A DNA stretch of 64,000 bases from Rhizobium sp. Root482. Lineage in GTDB: Bacteria; Pseudomonadota; Alphaproteobacteria; Rhizobiales; Rhizobiaceae. The notes beneath the pieces are model-generated. The model was not told where the DNA came from, did not search any database, and was given only the letters and a program-made list of their open reading frames with translations. The position numbers and the translations under genes are program-made. The stretch lies in assembly GCF_001426565.1 (NCBI RefSeq), contig NZ_LMFA01000012.1, positions 558,861 to 622,860 on the forward strand, written 5' to 3'. Below, in pieces: positions 19,560 to 27,371 of this stretch. How positions within the stretch are numbered: the first letter of the stretch is position 1; each line of letters opens with the position of its first letter.

Positions 19560-20440
19560 CGGAGACGATCGCCTTTTCCGGGAAAATCCTTTGCGACACA
19601 GCCCTCGAACTGGGCGAAGGCCCGACCTTCGATCCGGCCACCGGCACCGCCTGGTGGTTCAACATCAAGGGCCGCGAGCTGCACGAACTGCATCTGGAGA
19701 GCGGCCGCAAGCAGGTGCATCCCCTGCCCTTCATGGGCAGCGTTCTTGCCGTGATAGACCCGCAGCGGCAATTGCTCGCCTCCGACCAGGGACTATTCAT
19801 CCGCGATACGCAGACCGGCGCGCTTTCGTCCTATGCTGCGCTCGAGAACGTCCCGGCCAATCGATCGAATGACGGACGCGTTCATTCCTCGGGAAGCCTC
19901 TGGGTGAGCACGATGGGCAAAAGCGCCGAAAAGAATGCCGGCGTCATCTACCATGTCGCCAAGGGCGTGGTGACGAGGCTCTATGGCGATATCACCATCG
20001 GCAACGGCATCTGTTTCTCTCCGGACGGAGGCACCGCCTATTTCGTCGATTCCTCCAACAACCGGTTCATGCGCGTCGCCGTCGATCCGCAGACCGGCCT
20101 GCCTTCAGGTGAGCCCACCCTGTTCAGCGACCAGAGCGGCAATCCGGGCGATGTCGATGGCGCGGTCTGCGATGCCGAAGGGCTGGTCTGGAACGCCCGC
20201 TGGGGCGAAGGCACCGTCGATGTCTATGCGCCGGATGGCACGCGGATCAGGCGTCATGCCGTGCCGGCCAGCCAATCGACTTGCCCCGCCTTCATCGGCG
20301 CCGGCGCCGACCGGCTTTTGGTGACGTCGGCCTTTGCAGATATGGATGACGCGGCGCGGGCAGCCGACCCTTACGCCGGCAAGACCTTCGAGCTGGGTGT
20401 CGCCGTCAAGGGCCGTTTCGAGCCCGCCTATAAACTCTGA
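19556..20440 (+). CDS. SMP-30/gluconolactonase-family lactonase
   Basis: Six-bladed beta-propeller lactonase (294 aa) of the SMP-30/LRE family, expected to open the sugar lactone made by the SDR enzyme to the acid. Metal ligands of the family are visible: Glu in 'ELGEGPTFD' (about residue 18), Asn in 'RSNDGRV', Asn in 'IGNGICFSPDG', and Asp in 'PGDVDGAVCDAEG'. It overlaps dgoA by four bases (ATGA), so it is translationally coupled. Which lactone it hydrolyses follows from operon context: galactono- or arabinono-lactone. Confidence 0.9.
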   Translation: MTETIAFSGKILCDTALELGEGPTFDPATGTAWWFNIKGRELHELHLESGRKQVHPLPFMGSVLAVIDPQRQLLASDQGLFIRDTQTGALSSYAALENVPANRSNDGRVHSSGSLWVSTMGKSAEKNAGVIYHVAKGVVTRLYGDITIGNGICFSPDGGTAYFVDSSNNRFMRVAVDPQTGLPSGEPTLFSDQSGNPGDVDGAVCDAEGLVWNARWGEGTVDVYAPDGTRIRRHAVPASQSTCPAFIGAGADRLLVTSAFADMDDAARAADPYAGKTFELGVAVKGRFEPAYKL

Positions 20441-20529
20441 GCGCCCGCATCGCAGCGGTTTACAGAGCTTTCCATTAAAAGTAATACAATTGATCCAGGC
20501 GGGCATCGCCGGACCGAGGGAGTGCTCTG

Positions 20530-22257
20530 ATGAGCGACGAGAAGAAAAAAGAACTGCGCAGCCGGCACTGGTACGGCGGCACCGACAAGGATGGTTTTAT
20601 CCACCGCTCCTGGATGAAGAACCAGGGATTTCCCGATCATGTCTTCGACGGTCGACCGATCATCGGCATCTGTAATACCTGGTCGGAACTCACCCCCTGC
20701 AACAGCCATCTGCGCATCCTGGCCGAAGGCGTCAAGCGCGGCGTCTGGGAAGCCGGCGGCTTTCCGGTGGAGTTTCCGGTCTCCTCGCTCGGTGAAACGC
20801 AGATGCGCCCGACGGCGATGCTGTTTCGCAACCTGCTTGCCATGGATGTCGAGGAAGCGATCCGCGCCTATGGCATCGACGGCGTCGTGCTGCTCGGCGG
20901 CTGCGACAAGACCACGCCCGGCCAGTTGATGGGCGCGGCCTCCGTCGACCTGCCGACCATCGTCGTCTCCTCCGGTCCGATGCTGAACGGCAAGTGGAAG
21001 GGCAAGGATATCGGCTCGGGCACCGATGTCTGGAAATTCTCCGAAGACGTGCGCGCCGGCAAGATGAGCCTTCAGGAGTTCATGGCGGCCGAAAGCGGCA
21101 TGTCGCGTTCGCCCGGCGTCTGCATGACCATGGGCACGGCGACCACGATGGCCTCCGTGGTGGAGGCCATGGGGCTTTCGCTGCCGACCAATGCGGCGCT
21201 GCCTGCCGTCGATGCCCGCCGCATGGCGTTGTCCCACATGACCGGCAAGCGCATCGTCCAGATGGTGCACGAGGACCTGCGACTGTCGAAGCTGCTGACC
21301 AAAAAGAATTTTGAGAACGGCATCATTGCCAATGCCGCCGTCGGCGGATCGACCAATGCGGTGGTGCATCTGCTCGCCATTGCCGGCCGCGCCGGCGTCG
21401 ATCTGACGCTCGACGATTTCGACCGCGTCGGCGGCCAGGTGCCCTGCATCGTCAACTGCATGCCGTCAGGCAAATATCTGATCGAGGATCTGGCCTATGC
21501 TGGCGGTCTGCCGGCGGTGATGAACCGCATCCAGCACCTCCTGCATGCCGATGCGCCCACCGTGTTCGGCGGGCCGATCTCCGACTATTGGCGCGACGCC
21601 GAAGTCTATAATGACGACGTCATCCGCCCGCTCGACAATCCGCTGCGCGAACGCGCCGGCATCCGCGTGCTTCGCGGCAATCTTGCTCCCAATGGCGCCG
21701 TCATCAAGCCGTCGGCGGCGAGCGAACATCTGCTTGCCCATGAAGGCCCTGCCTTCGTCTTCGAGACCATCGAGGAATTGCGCGAGAAGATCGACGATCC
21801 GAACCTGCCAGTGACGAAGGACACGATCCTCGTCCTCAAGGGCTGCGGGCCGAAGGGTTATCCGGGCATGGCGGAAGTCGGCAACATGCCGATTCCGCGC
21901 CGCCTGGTCGAACAGGGCGTGCGCGACATGGTGCGCATTTCCGACGCCCGCATGTCCGGCACCGCTTTCGGCACCGTCGTCCTGCATGTGAGCCCGGAGG
22001 CCAATGCCGGCGGGCCGCTGGCGATCGTCAGGACCGGCGACCGCATCCGCCTCGATGCGATGAAGGGCGAACTTTCGCTGCTGATCGGCGAAGAGGAGTT
22101 TTCCGCTCGTATGGCCGCCTGGCAGCCGCCGGAGCAGAAATGGACGCGCGGCTATTACAAGCTCTATCACGATACGGTGCTGCAGGCCGACAAGGGAGCC
22201 GATCTCGACTTCCTGGTGGGCGCAAGCGGCAGCGAAGTGCTGCGCGAAAGCCACTGA
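20530..22257 (+). CDS. IlvD/Edd-family sugar-acid dehydratase
   Basis: Fe-S dehydratase (575 aa) closest in pattern to L-arabinonate/D-galactonate/xylonate dehydratases of rhizobia, converting the aldonate to its 2-keto-3-deoxy form. Cluster and Mg2+ residues are in 'LTPCNSHLR' (Cys57), 'GGCDKTTPGQLMGAAS' (about Cys125) and 'RSPGVCMTMGTATTMAS' (about Cys198); 'CGPKGYPGMAEVGNM' and 'RISDARMSGTAFGTVVLH' are strong family signatures. The ATG follows 'GAGGGAGTGCTCTG'. It is the last gene of the operon, 89 bases after the lactonase, and ends at a clear hairpin terminator. Exact substrate cannot be read from sequence. Confidence 0.92.
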   Translation: MSDEKKKELRSRHWYGGTDKDGFIHRSWMKNQGFPDHVFDGRPIIGICNTWSELTPCNSHLRILAEGVKRGVWEAGGFPVEFPVSSLGETQMRPTAMLFRNLLAMDVEEAIRAYGIDGVVLLGGCDKTTPGQLMGAASVDLPTIVVSSGPMLNGKWKGKDIGSGTDVWKFSEDVRAGKMSLQEFMAAESGMSRSPGVCMTMGTATTMASVVEAMGLSLPTNAALPAVDARRMALSHMTGKRIVQMVHEDLRLSKLLTKKNFENGIIANAAVGGSTNAVVHLLAIAGRAGVDLTLDDFDRVGGQVPCIVNCMPSGKYLIEDLAYAGGLPAVMNRIQHLLHADAPTVFGGPISDYWRDAEVYNDDVIRPLDNPLRERAGIRVLRGNLAPNGAVIKPSAASEHLLAHEGPAFVFETIEELREKIDDPNLPVTKDTILVLKGCGPKGYPGMAEVGNMPIPRRLVEQGVRDMVRISDARMSGTAFGTVVLHVSPEANAGGPLAIVRTGDRIRLDAMKGELSLLIGEEEFSARMAAWQPPEQKWTRGYYKLYHDTVLQADKGADLDFLVGASGSEVLRESH

Positions 22258-22270
22258 ACTGCTGGAAAGG

Positions 22271-22293
22271 AAACCGGGCGCAGCACCCGGTTT
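22271..22293 (+). terminator. Terminator of the sugar-acid operon
   Basis: AAACCGGG (22271-22278) pairs perfectly with CCCGGTTT (22286-22293) over a 7-base loop, and pyrimidine-rich CTTCCTT follows. It lies 14 bases after the dehydratase stop. Confidence 0.8.
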
Positions 22294-22394
22294 CTTCCTT
22301 CTGATTGCAATCACGGCAGCTTACGGTTCAGCCGGATACGGTTGCGGGATTGGATATGCGGAAAAGTTCCTTCACTTCCCTGTTATTTTTTTAC

Positions 22395-22419
22395 GGAACC
22401 ACTGACCATCTTTGACGTT
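22395..22419 (+). promoter_or_regulatory. EcfG-type general stress promoter
   Basis: GGAAC (22395-22399), 16 bases, then CGTT (22416-22419). This is the -35/-10 pattern of the alphaproteobacterial general-stress sigma factor EcfG (also called RpoE2), GGAAC-N16/17-CGTT. It lies 78 bases before the PRC-barrel gene start on the same strand. Confidence 0.75.
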
Positions 22420-22497
22420 TTGTTGGCATCACCGGTGCGGCGGACCCCTCGACCCCGCGCCCTGATCGACAAAGAGAACGAAAAGGAAGGTTTGAAA

Positions 22498-23154
22498 ATG
22501 ACCAAGAAACTCGTAGCTTCCGTCGCCGCAGGCGCACTTTTTGCAGGCGTAACCGCATTCGCACCGCTCGGCTTTGCTCAGGACGCCACCCAGCCGGCCG
22601 CACAGCCGCAGACCATGGAAACCCAGCCGATGGCTGGCGAGCAGCCGGCCGACGCCACCCAGAAGCCTATGGATCAGGCCGCTGAAGCAGCGCCCGCCGG
22701 TGGTTCCAACTATCTGACCGAACAGGGCCAGGACCAGATCGCCGCCAGCACCTATATCGGCCAGTCGGTCTATAACGCCGCCGATGAAAGCATCGGTGAG
22801 ATCAACGACGTGATCTTTACCAAGGACGGCTCTGTCGAAGCTGCCGTCATCGGCGTCGGCGGCTTCCTCGGCATCGGCGAAAAGAACGTTGCCGTTCCGC
22901 TTGACACCATCACCGTTGCCGAAGTCCCGGACTCCGACGACCTGAAGCTGACGACGGCAGAGACCGCCGACACGCTGAAGGCTGCTCCGGAATTCAAGAC
23001 CAAGTCGCAGCAGGTGGCTGAGCAGAACGCCAATACGCCGGTGGATACGTCCACCACGTCATCGACGGGCATGGCTCCTGCCGACCCGGCAACTGCCCCG
23101 GCAACCGGTAGCGATCCGGCCGTCCAGCCGGCCGCGCCAGCGACCAACAACTAA
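22498..23154 (+). CDS. Exported PRC-barrel protein under stress promoter
   Basis: A 218-aa secreted protein. Signal peptide residues 1-28 ('KKLVASVAAGALFAGVTAFA', cut near 'GFAQDA'); a Pro/Gln/Thr/Ala-rich stretch to about 75; a PRC-barrel domain about 80-160 ('STYIGQSVYNAADESIGEIN', 'AAVIGVGGFLGIGEKNVAVP'); and a low-complexity Thr/Pro/Ala tail ending 'PAAPATNN'. PRC-barrel proteins of this kind are common in rhizobial periplasms and in stress regulons; their role is poorly known. The ATG is well placed after 'GGAAGGTTTGAAA'. An EcfG-type promoter precedes and a strong terminator follows, so it is a single-gene unit. Function beyond the fold is unassigned. Confidence 0.85.
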   Translation: MTKKLVASVAAGALFAGVTAFAPLGFAQDATQPAAQPQTMETQPMAGEQPADATQKPMDQAAEAAPAGGSNYLTEQGQDQIAASTYIGQSVYNAADESIGEINDVIFTKDGSVEAAVIGVGGFLGIGEKNVAVPLDTITVAEVPDSDDLKLTTAETADTLKAAPEFKTKSQQVAEQNANTPVDTSTTSSTGMAPADPATAPATGSDPAVQPAAPATNN

Positions 23155-23177
23155 CAGGGATCATTCGGTCCTGATGA

Positions 23178-23205
23178 ACGGCGGCGCGCAAGCGCCGCCG
23201 TTTTT
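23178..23205 (+). terminator. Rho-independent terminator of the PRC-barrel gene
   Basis: A GC stem CGGCGGCGC (23179-23187) pairs perfectly with GCGCCGCCG (23192-23200) over a GCAA loop, with a flanking A-T pair and TTTTT (23201-23205). It is a textbook form. Confidence 0.9.
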
Positions 23206-23249
23206 CGTGGCCGGCTTATTGGCCAGATACGGACCTGAACGCAACAGGA

Positions 23250-24803
23250 TCAGTACCAGGCGTCAGTCATCTCATTCTTGCGTCTCGCCATGTAATCGCC
23301 GAGAGCCTCGTCGATCGCCTCGTCCAGGGGCGGCGCCTCATATTCGGCAAGTGTCTTCTTCCAGCGCCGGTTGGCGCGCGCCGCCATGTCGGTCGATCCG
23401 CCCTCCTCGCTCCATTTCTCGAAGGGCTCGTTGTCGGAAAGCGCCGAGTCCCAGAAGGCCGTCTGGTAGTTGCGCATCGTATGATCGCAACCGAGGAAAT
23501 GGCTGCCGGGGCCGACCTGCAGGAAAGCATCCATGGCAAGCGTATTGTCGTCCACCACGACGCCGGCGAGATAGGAATGCAGCGCACCGCAGAAATCCGT
23601 GTCCATCACGAATTTCTCGTAGGACATGGCGAGCAAGCCGTCCAGGAAACCGGCTGAATGGAGGATGAAGTTTGCGCCGCAATGCACCGCCGAGAGCATC
23701 GACATGACGCCCTCCTGCATGGCCTGCGCGTCGGGCAGTTTCGAATTGGAGAAATTGCCGGCGCAGCGCAGCGGCAATTTCCTGCGGCGGGCAAGCTGGC
23801 CGATCACCATCGAGCCGATCGCCGGCTCCGGCGTGCCGAAGGTGGGCGAGCCCGATCGCAGCGACATGGACGAGAGGAAGTTGCCGAAGATCACCGGCGC
23901 GCCCTTGCGCTCCAACTGCGTCAGCGCGCAGCCGGCCAGCGTTTCGGCATAGGACTGGGCAATCGCGCCGGCATTGGTGACCGGCCCCATGGCGCCGCCG
24001 AGGATGAAGGGCACGATGACCGCCGCCTGGTTGGCGCGGGCATAGGCGCGCAGCGATTTCGTCATCGTGCCGTCCCAGACGAGCGGCGAATTGACGTTGA
24101 CATTGCCGAGGATGACGCAGTTGCGATCGACGAAATCACGGCCGAAGACGATCCGGGCCATGTCGATGGAATCTTCCGCCCGGTCTTCCGCCGTGATCGA
24201 GCCCATGAAGGCGCGGTCCGAATATTTGATATGGCTATAGACCATGTCGAGATGGCGCTTGTTGACCGGCACGTCCACCGGCTCGCAGATCGTGCCGCCG
24301 GAATGGTGCAGCCAGGGGCTCGACTGGGCGAGCTTGATGAAATTGCGGAAGTCCTCCAGCGTGCCGTAACGGCGGCCCTTGTCGAGATCCATGACGAAGG
24401 GCGAGCCATAGGCAGGGGAGAAGACGACGTTCCTGCCGCCGATCTCGACATTATGGGCGGGATTGCGCGCATGCTGGGTAAACTGTGCCGGCGCTGTCGA
24501 GACGATCTCCTCGAGCATGCCGGGCTCGAACCGCACCAGATCGCCATCGACCTTTGCGCCGGCTCGCTTCCAGTGCTCAAGCGAGGCCGGATCGTCGCGA
24601 AATTCGATACCCACCTCCGAAAGGATGCGATCCGCCACCCGCTCGATCTTCTGCAGGCTTTCCTCGCCCAGGATGTCGTAGGTCGGGATGTTGCGGGCGA
24701 TATAGGGAACGCCGGCAATTTTTTCCGCACCGTCGCGGCGCGCTGGGCGCCCGCCCCTCGACCGTCTTGCCGGTTGAGCCTCTGCCGCCATCAAGGTTTC
24801 CAT
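23250..24803 (-). CDS. MttB-family methyltransferase (non-pyrrolysine)
   Basis: A 517-aa member of the trimethylamine methyltransferase (MttB) family, a TIM-barrel that moves a methyl group from a quaternary or tertiary amine to a corrinoid protein. Family features include 'RILSEVGIEFRDDP', 'GSPFVMDLDKGRRYGTLED', 'HHSGGTICEPVDVP', 'GSPTFGTPEP' and 'GPGSHFLGCDHTMRNYQ'. The frame has no internal amber codon, so it lacks the pyrrolysine of the archaeal enzyme; such members include the glycine betaine methyltransferase MtgB. No corrinoid protein or partner methyltransferase is in the window. It is divergent from a LysR regulator 90 bases away. The substrate is unknown; betaines are likely. Basic N-terminal 25 residues may be extra. 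Confidence 0.88.
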   Translation of the reverse strand: METLMAAEAQPARRSRGGRPARRDGAEKIAGVPYIARNIPTYDILGEESLQKIERVADRILSEVGIEFRDDPASLEHWKRAGAKVDGDLVRFEPGMLEEIVSTAPAQFTQHARNPAHNVEIGGRNVVFSPAYGSPFVMDLDKGRRYGTLEDFRNFIKLAQSSPWLHHSGGTICEPVDVPVNKRHLDMVYSHIKYSDRAFMGSITAEDRAEDSIDMARIVFGRDFVDRNCVILGNVNVNSPLVWDGTMTKSLRAYARANQAAVIVPFILGGAMGPVTNAGAIAQSYAETLAGCALTQLERKGAPVIFGNFLSSMSLRSGSPTFGTPEPAIGSMVIGQLARRRKLPLRCAGNFSNSKLPDAQAMQEGVMSMLSAVHCGANFILHSAGFLDGLLAMSYEKFVMDTDFCGALHSYLAGVVVDDNTLAMDAFLQVGPGSHFLGCDHTMRNYQTAFWDSALSDNEPFEKWSEEGGSTDMAARANRRWKKTLAEYEAPPLDEAIDEALGDYMARRKNEMTDAWY

Positions 24804-24893
24804 CCGCCGCCTCCCATTTCTTCACGGAAGGCTAGCTGCGAAAATCCACGCTGTAACGCTGGAAAGATTCGAGATATCCTATAAACTCAGCTT

Positions 24894-25862
24894 ATGGAAA
24901 CCCTGCGCCGTCTGCTGCCCTCCGCCTCCAGCCTGATCGTCTTTGAAGCGGCCGGGCGCCACCAGAATTTCACCCGCGCCGCCCATGAGCTGGCCATGTC
25001 GCAGGCCGCCGTCTCCTATGCCATCCGCGGATTGGAGGAACAGCTCGGCGTGCCGCTGTTTCACCGCGTCCACCGGGCCGTGCAACTGACGGAAGCGGGG
25101 GAGAAATTCCATGCCGACGTGTCGCTTGGCCTTGCGCGTATCCAGAAGTCGGCCGAGGACATCCGGGCCAAGCGCCGCGAGACCAATGTCACCCTGGCCG
25201 CCTCGACAGCCTTCGCCTCCATGTGGATGTTGCCGAGGCTCAACCGGCTGCGCGAGGATCTGCCGGATATCGATCTTCGCATCCAGACGAGCGTGCGCGA
25301 TCTCGATCTCGACGAGGAGCCGATCCCGCTCGGGGTGCGGGGCGGCAACCCGGCGAACTGGCCGCGCTACCATGCCGCCCTTCTGGCGCCGGAGGTGATC
25401 ACCGCCGTCGCCTCGCCCGCCTTCATCGAGGCGCATGGCATGCCCCAGACCCCGTCGGACCTGCTCGGGCACCGGCTGATCCATCTGGAGGAGCCGGTTC
25501 GCCAGGCTTGCGACTGGCCGGAATGGTTCGCAAGCGCCGGGCTTACCTATCCGGCCCGGTCGCGCCGGCTGGCGATCAATGATTATGTACTGGTGCTGCA
25601 GGCGGTGCTGGCCGGGGAAGGCATCGCACTTGGCTGGCAGCATCTAATCGAACGGCAGGTGAAATCAGGCGCGCTGGTTCCGGTCGGCCATCATGTGCTG
25701 GCCACGGATCTCGCCTTCTACGTCGTCTGGCCGCGTTCGCGCGAGCTCAACCAGCAGGCGCGCCGGGTGCGCGACTGGCTGCTCGCCGAAGGCCGGAGCG
25801 AGCGCGACGAGAGAGCCGCGTCGGCGGCTCAGTCGGTCGCAGACGCCGCTGCCGGGTCCTGA
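24894..25862 (+). CDS. LysR-family regulator (GcvA-like)
   Basis: A 322-aa LysR-type factor. Winged HTH residues 5-65 ('SLIVFEAAGRHQNFTRAAHE', 'AMSQAAVSYAIRGLEEQLG'), then a periplasmic-binding-like effector domain (about 95-300) of the GcvA/AmpR subgroup ('VTLAASTAFASMWMLPRLNR', 'GVRGGNPANWPRYHAALLAP'). It starts 90 bases from the divergent MttB-family gene, so it most likely controls that gene; the gap holds an imperfect ATAA-N7-TTAT palindrome (about 24880-24894). Its last 34 bases overlap the end of the convergent GGDEF-EAL gene. The C-terminal 20 residues are charged and poorly conserved. Confidence 0.9.
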   Translation: METLRRLLPSASSLIVFEAAGRHQNFTRAAHELAMSQAAVSYAIRGLEEQLGVPLFHRVHRAVQLTEAGEKFHADVSLGLARIQKSAEDIRAKRRETNVTLAASTAFASMWMLPRLNRLREDLPDIDLRIQTSVRDLDLDEEPIPLGVRGGNPANWPRYHAALLAPEVITAVASPAFIEAHGMPQTPSDLLGHRLIHLEEPVRQACDWPEWFASAGLTYPARSRRLAINDYVLVLQAVLAGEGIALGWQHLIERQVKSGALVPVGHHVLATDLAFYVVWPRSRELNQQARRVRDWLLAEGRSERDERAASAAQSVADAAAGS

Positions 25863-27187
25863 TATTTTTCAGCGAGATAGCGCAGCGTCGTCACCGAATC
25901 GGCGGGCTTTCCGTAGAAATAGCCCTGGCCCATGCCGCAGCCGAGACCTTTGAGTTTCAGGGCCTCCGAAAAATCCTCGATCCCCTCGGCAACGACTTCG
26001 AGGTTGAGACCGTCGCACATGGTGATGATCGCCTTGATGATATGCTCGGAGGCGCGGTCGGCGGAAATGCGCGAGACGAAGGCGCGATCGATCTTGACCT
26101 TGTCGAAGGAAAAATCGCGCAGGCGGCCGAGGCTCGACTGGCCCGTGCCGAAATCGTCGAGCGAAATGCGCACGCCGGCAGCCCGCAGATCGGTGACGAT
26201 CTTGTGGGCGACATCGGCGTCGGTCATGACGGCGGTCTCGGTGATTTCCAGCTCTAGCCGCCGGGGATCGAGACCGGCGCGCCGGATGATCGACAGCACG
26301 TTGGCGCTCGTGGAGGGATCGGTCAGCTGCGCCGAGGACAGATTGAAGGAGAGGAAAAGCTCCTTCGGCCAGAGAAGCGCGGTCTCGGCCGCCTTGCGCA
26401 AGAGCGTCTCCGACAGGGAATCGATAAAGCCGCGCTCTTCGGCGAGCGGCACGAAGACGGCGGGCGAGACGTAACCGAGATCCGGGTCGCACCAGCGCGC
26501 CAAAGCCTCGAAGCCGACCACCATATCCGTCTTCAGATTGACGATCGGCTGGAAATGCACATCGACTTCATCGGCGATGATGGCATTGCGCAGCGCCTGC
26601 TCGAGCTGGGTCGAGCGTTTCATCTCCTGGGCGATTTCCTGCGAATAGACGGTGATCTGGCCGCGCCCGCGACGCTTCGAGCGATAGAGCGCGGTATCGG
26701 CGCTCTTCAGGAGATCCTCGAATTCCTCGCCGGCAAAAGGGTAGACGGCAAAGCCGAAGGAGGCCGAAAGCCGGACATTGCGCTCGCCGAGATCGAAGGG
26801 CGCCGACAGCACCTCCTTCAGCATATTGCCGACCTTCTCGGCGCCCTTGCGCTCGAACACCAGTGGCAGCACGAAGGCGAATTCATCGCCGCCGGCCCGG
26901 ATCACCGTTGCTCCGTCCGGCATGCAGGCAACCAGCCGGTTGGCGACCTGGCAGAGAATTTCATCTCCGGCATGCGGACCGAAGAGATCGTTGATCGGCT
27001 TGAATCCATCCAGATTGGCAAGGCCGATGGTAAACGGCGCCGGATCGCTGGCGCGCTCGGCGGCGATCTCCCGGACCTTGTCACGCAGGCGATATGAATT
27101 ACCTAATCCCGTCAAGGGATCGGTATAGGCCATCGCATGCAGATCGTTCCGGCTGAGGTGCTGAGACAAGGGTTCAGCAGAGGTCAT
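25829..27187 (-). CDS. GGDEF-EAL cyclic-di-GMP protein
   Basis: A 452-aa cytosolic bifunctional signalling protein without an obvious sensor domain. GGDEF domain, residues 15-180 ('YTDPLTGLGNSYRL', intact 'RAGGDEFAF' at about 100); EAL domain, about 195-440 ('GFEALARW', 'ELEITETAVM', 'SLDDFGTGQSSLGRL', 'KIDRAF', 'VVAEGIE'). Both catalytic signatures are intact, so either cyclase, phosphodiesterase or both activities are possible. A TTG just upstream (27190) is in frame; the ATG at 27187 is preferred. It is transcribed alone, and its 3' end overlaps the convergent LysR gene by 34 bases. In rhizobia such proteins tune motility versus exopolysaccharide; its direction of action is not visible. 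Confidence 0.93.
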   Translation of the reverse strand: MTSAEPLSQHLSRNDLHAMAYTDPLTGLGNSYRLRDKVREIAAERASDPAPFTIGLANLDGFKPINDLFGPHAGDEILCQVANRLVACMPDGATVIRAGGDEFAFVLPLVFERKGAEKVGNMLKEVLSAPFDLGERNVRLSASFGFAVYPFAGEEFEDLLKSADTALYRSKRRGRGQITVYSQEIAQEMKRSTQLEQALRNAIIADEVDVHFQPIVNLKTDMVVGFEALARWCDPDLGYVSPAVFVPLAEERGFIDSLSETLLRKAAETALLWPKELFLSFNLSSAQLTDPSTSANVLSIIRRAGLDPRRLELEITETAVMTDADVAHKIVTDLRAAGVRISLDDFGTGQSSLGRLRDFSFDKVKIDRAFVSRISADRASEHIIKAIITMCDGLNLEVVAEGIEDFSEALKLKGLGCGMGQGYFYGKPADSVTTLRYLAEKYQDPAAASATD

Positions 27188-27371
27188 CAACGCATTCCCG
27201 GGACTGGATTTCAGAATTTTATCATAAACGGACGATGCGCATCGAGAGTTAAGATTTCTACAGCAAAGCCTCCCTCAGATTCGCGATGCTCTCCCTAATA
27301 CTGGGGGTTGACAGAGATTTTGAACAATCGTTCGCCTCTGCCACATCCGGCACGAAGCGTAGCGCGCCCGT

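Noticed and set aside
23250..24803. Pyrrolysine-encoding MttB
   Set aside because: The frame is open throughout with no in-frame TAG, so this is a non-pyrrolysine member.
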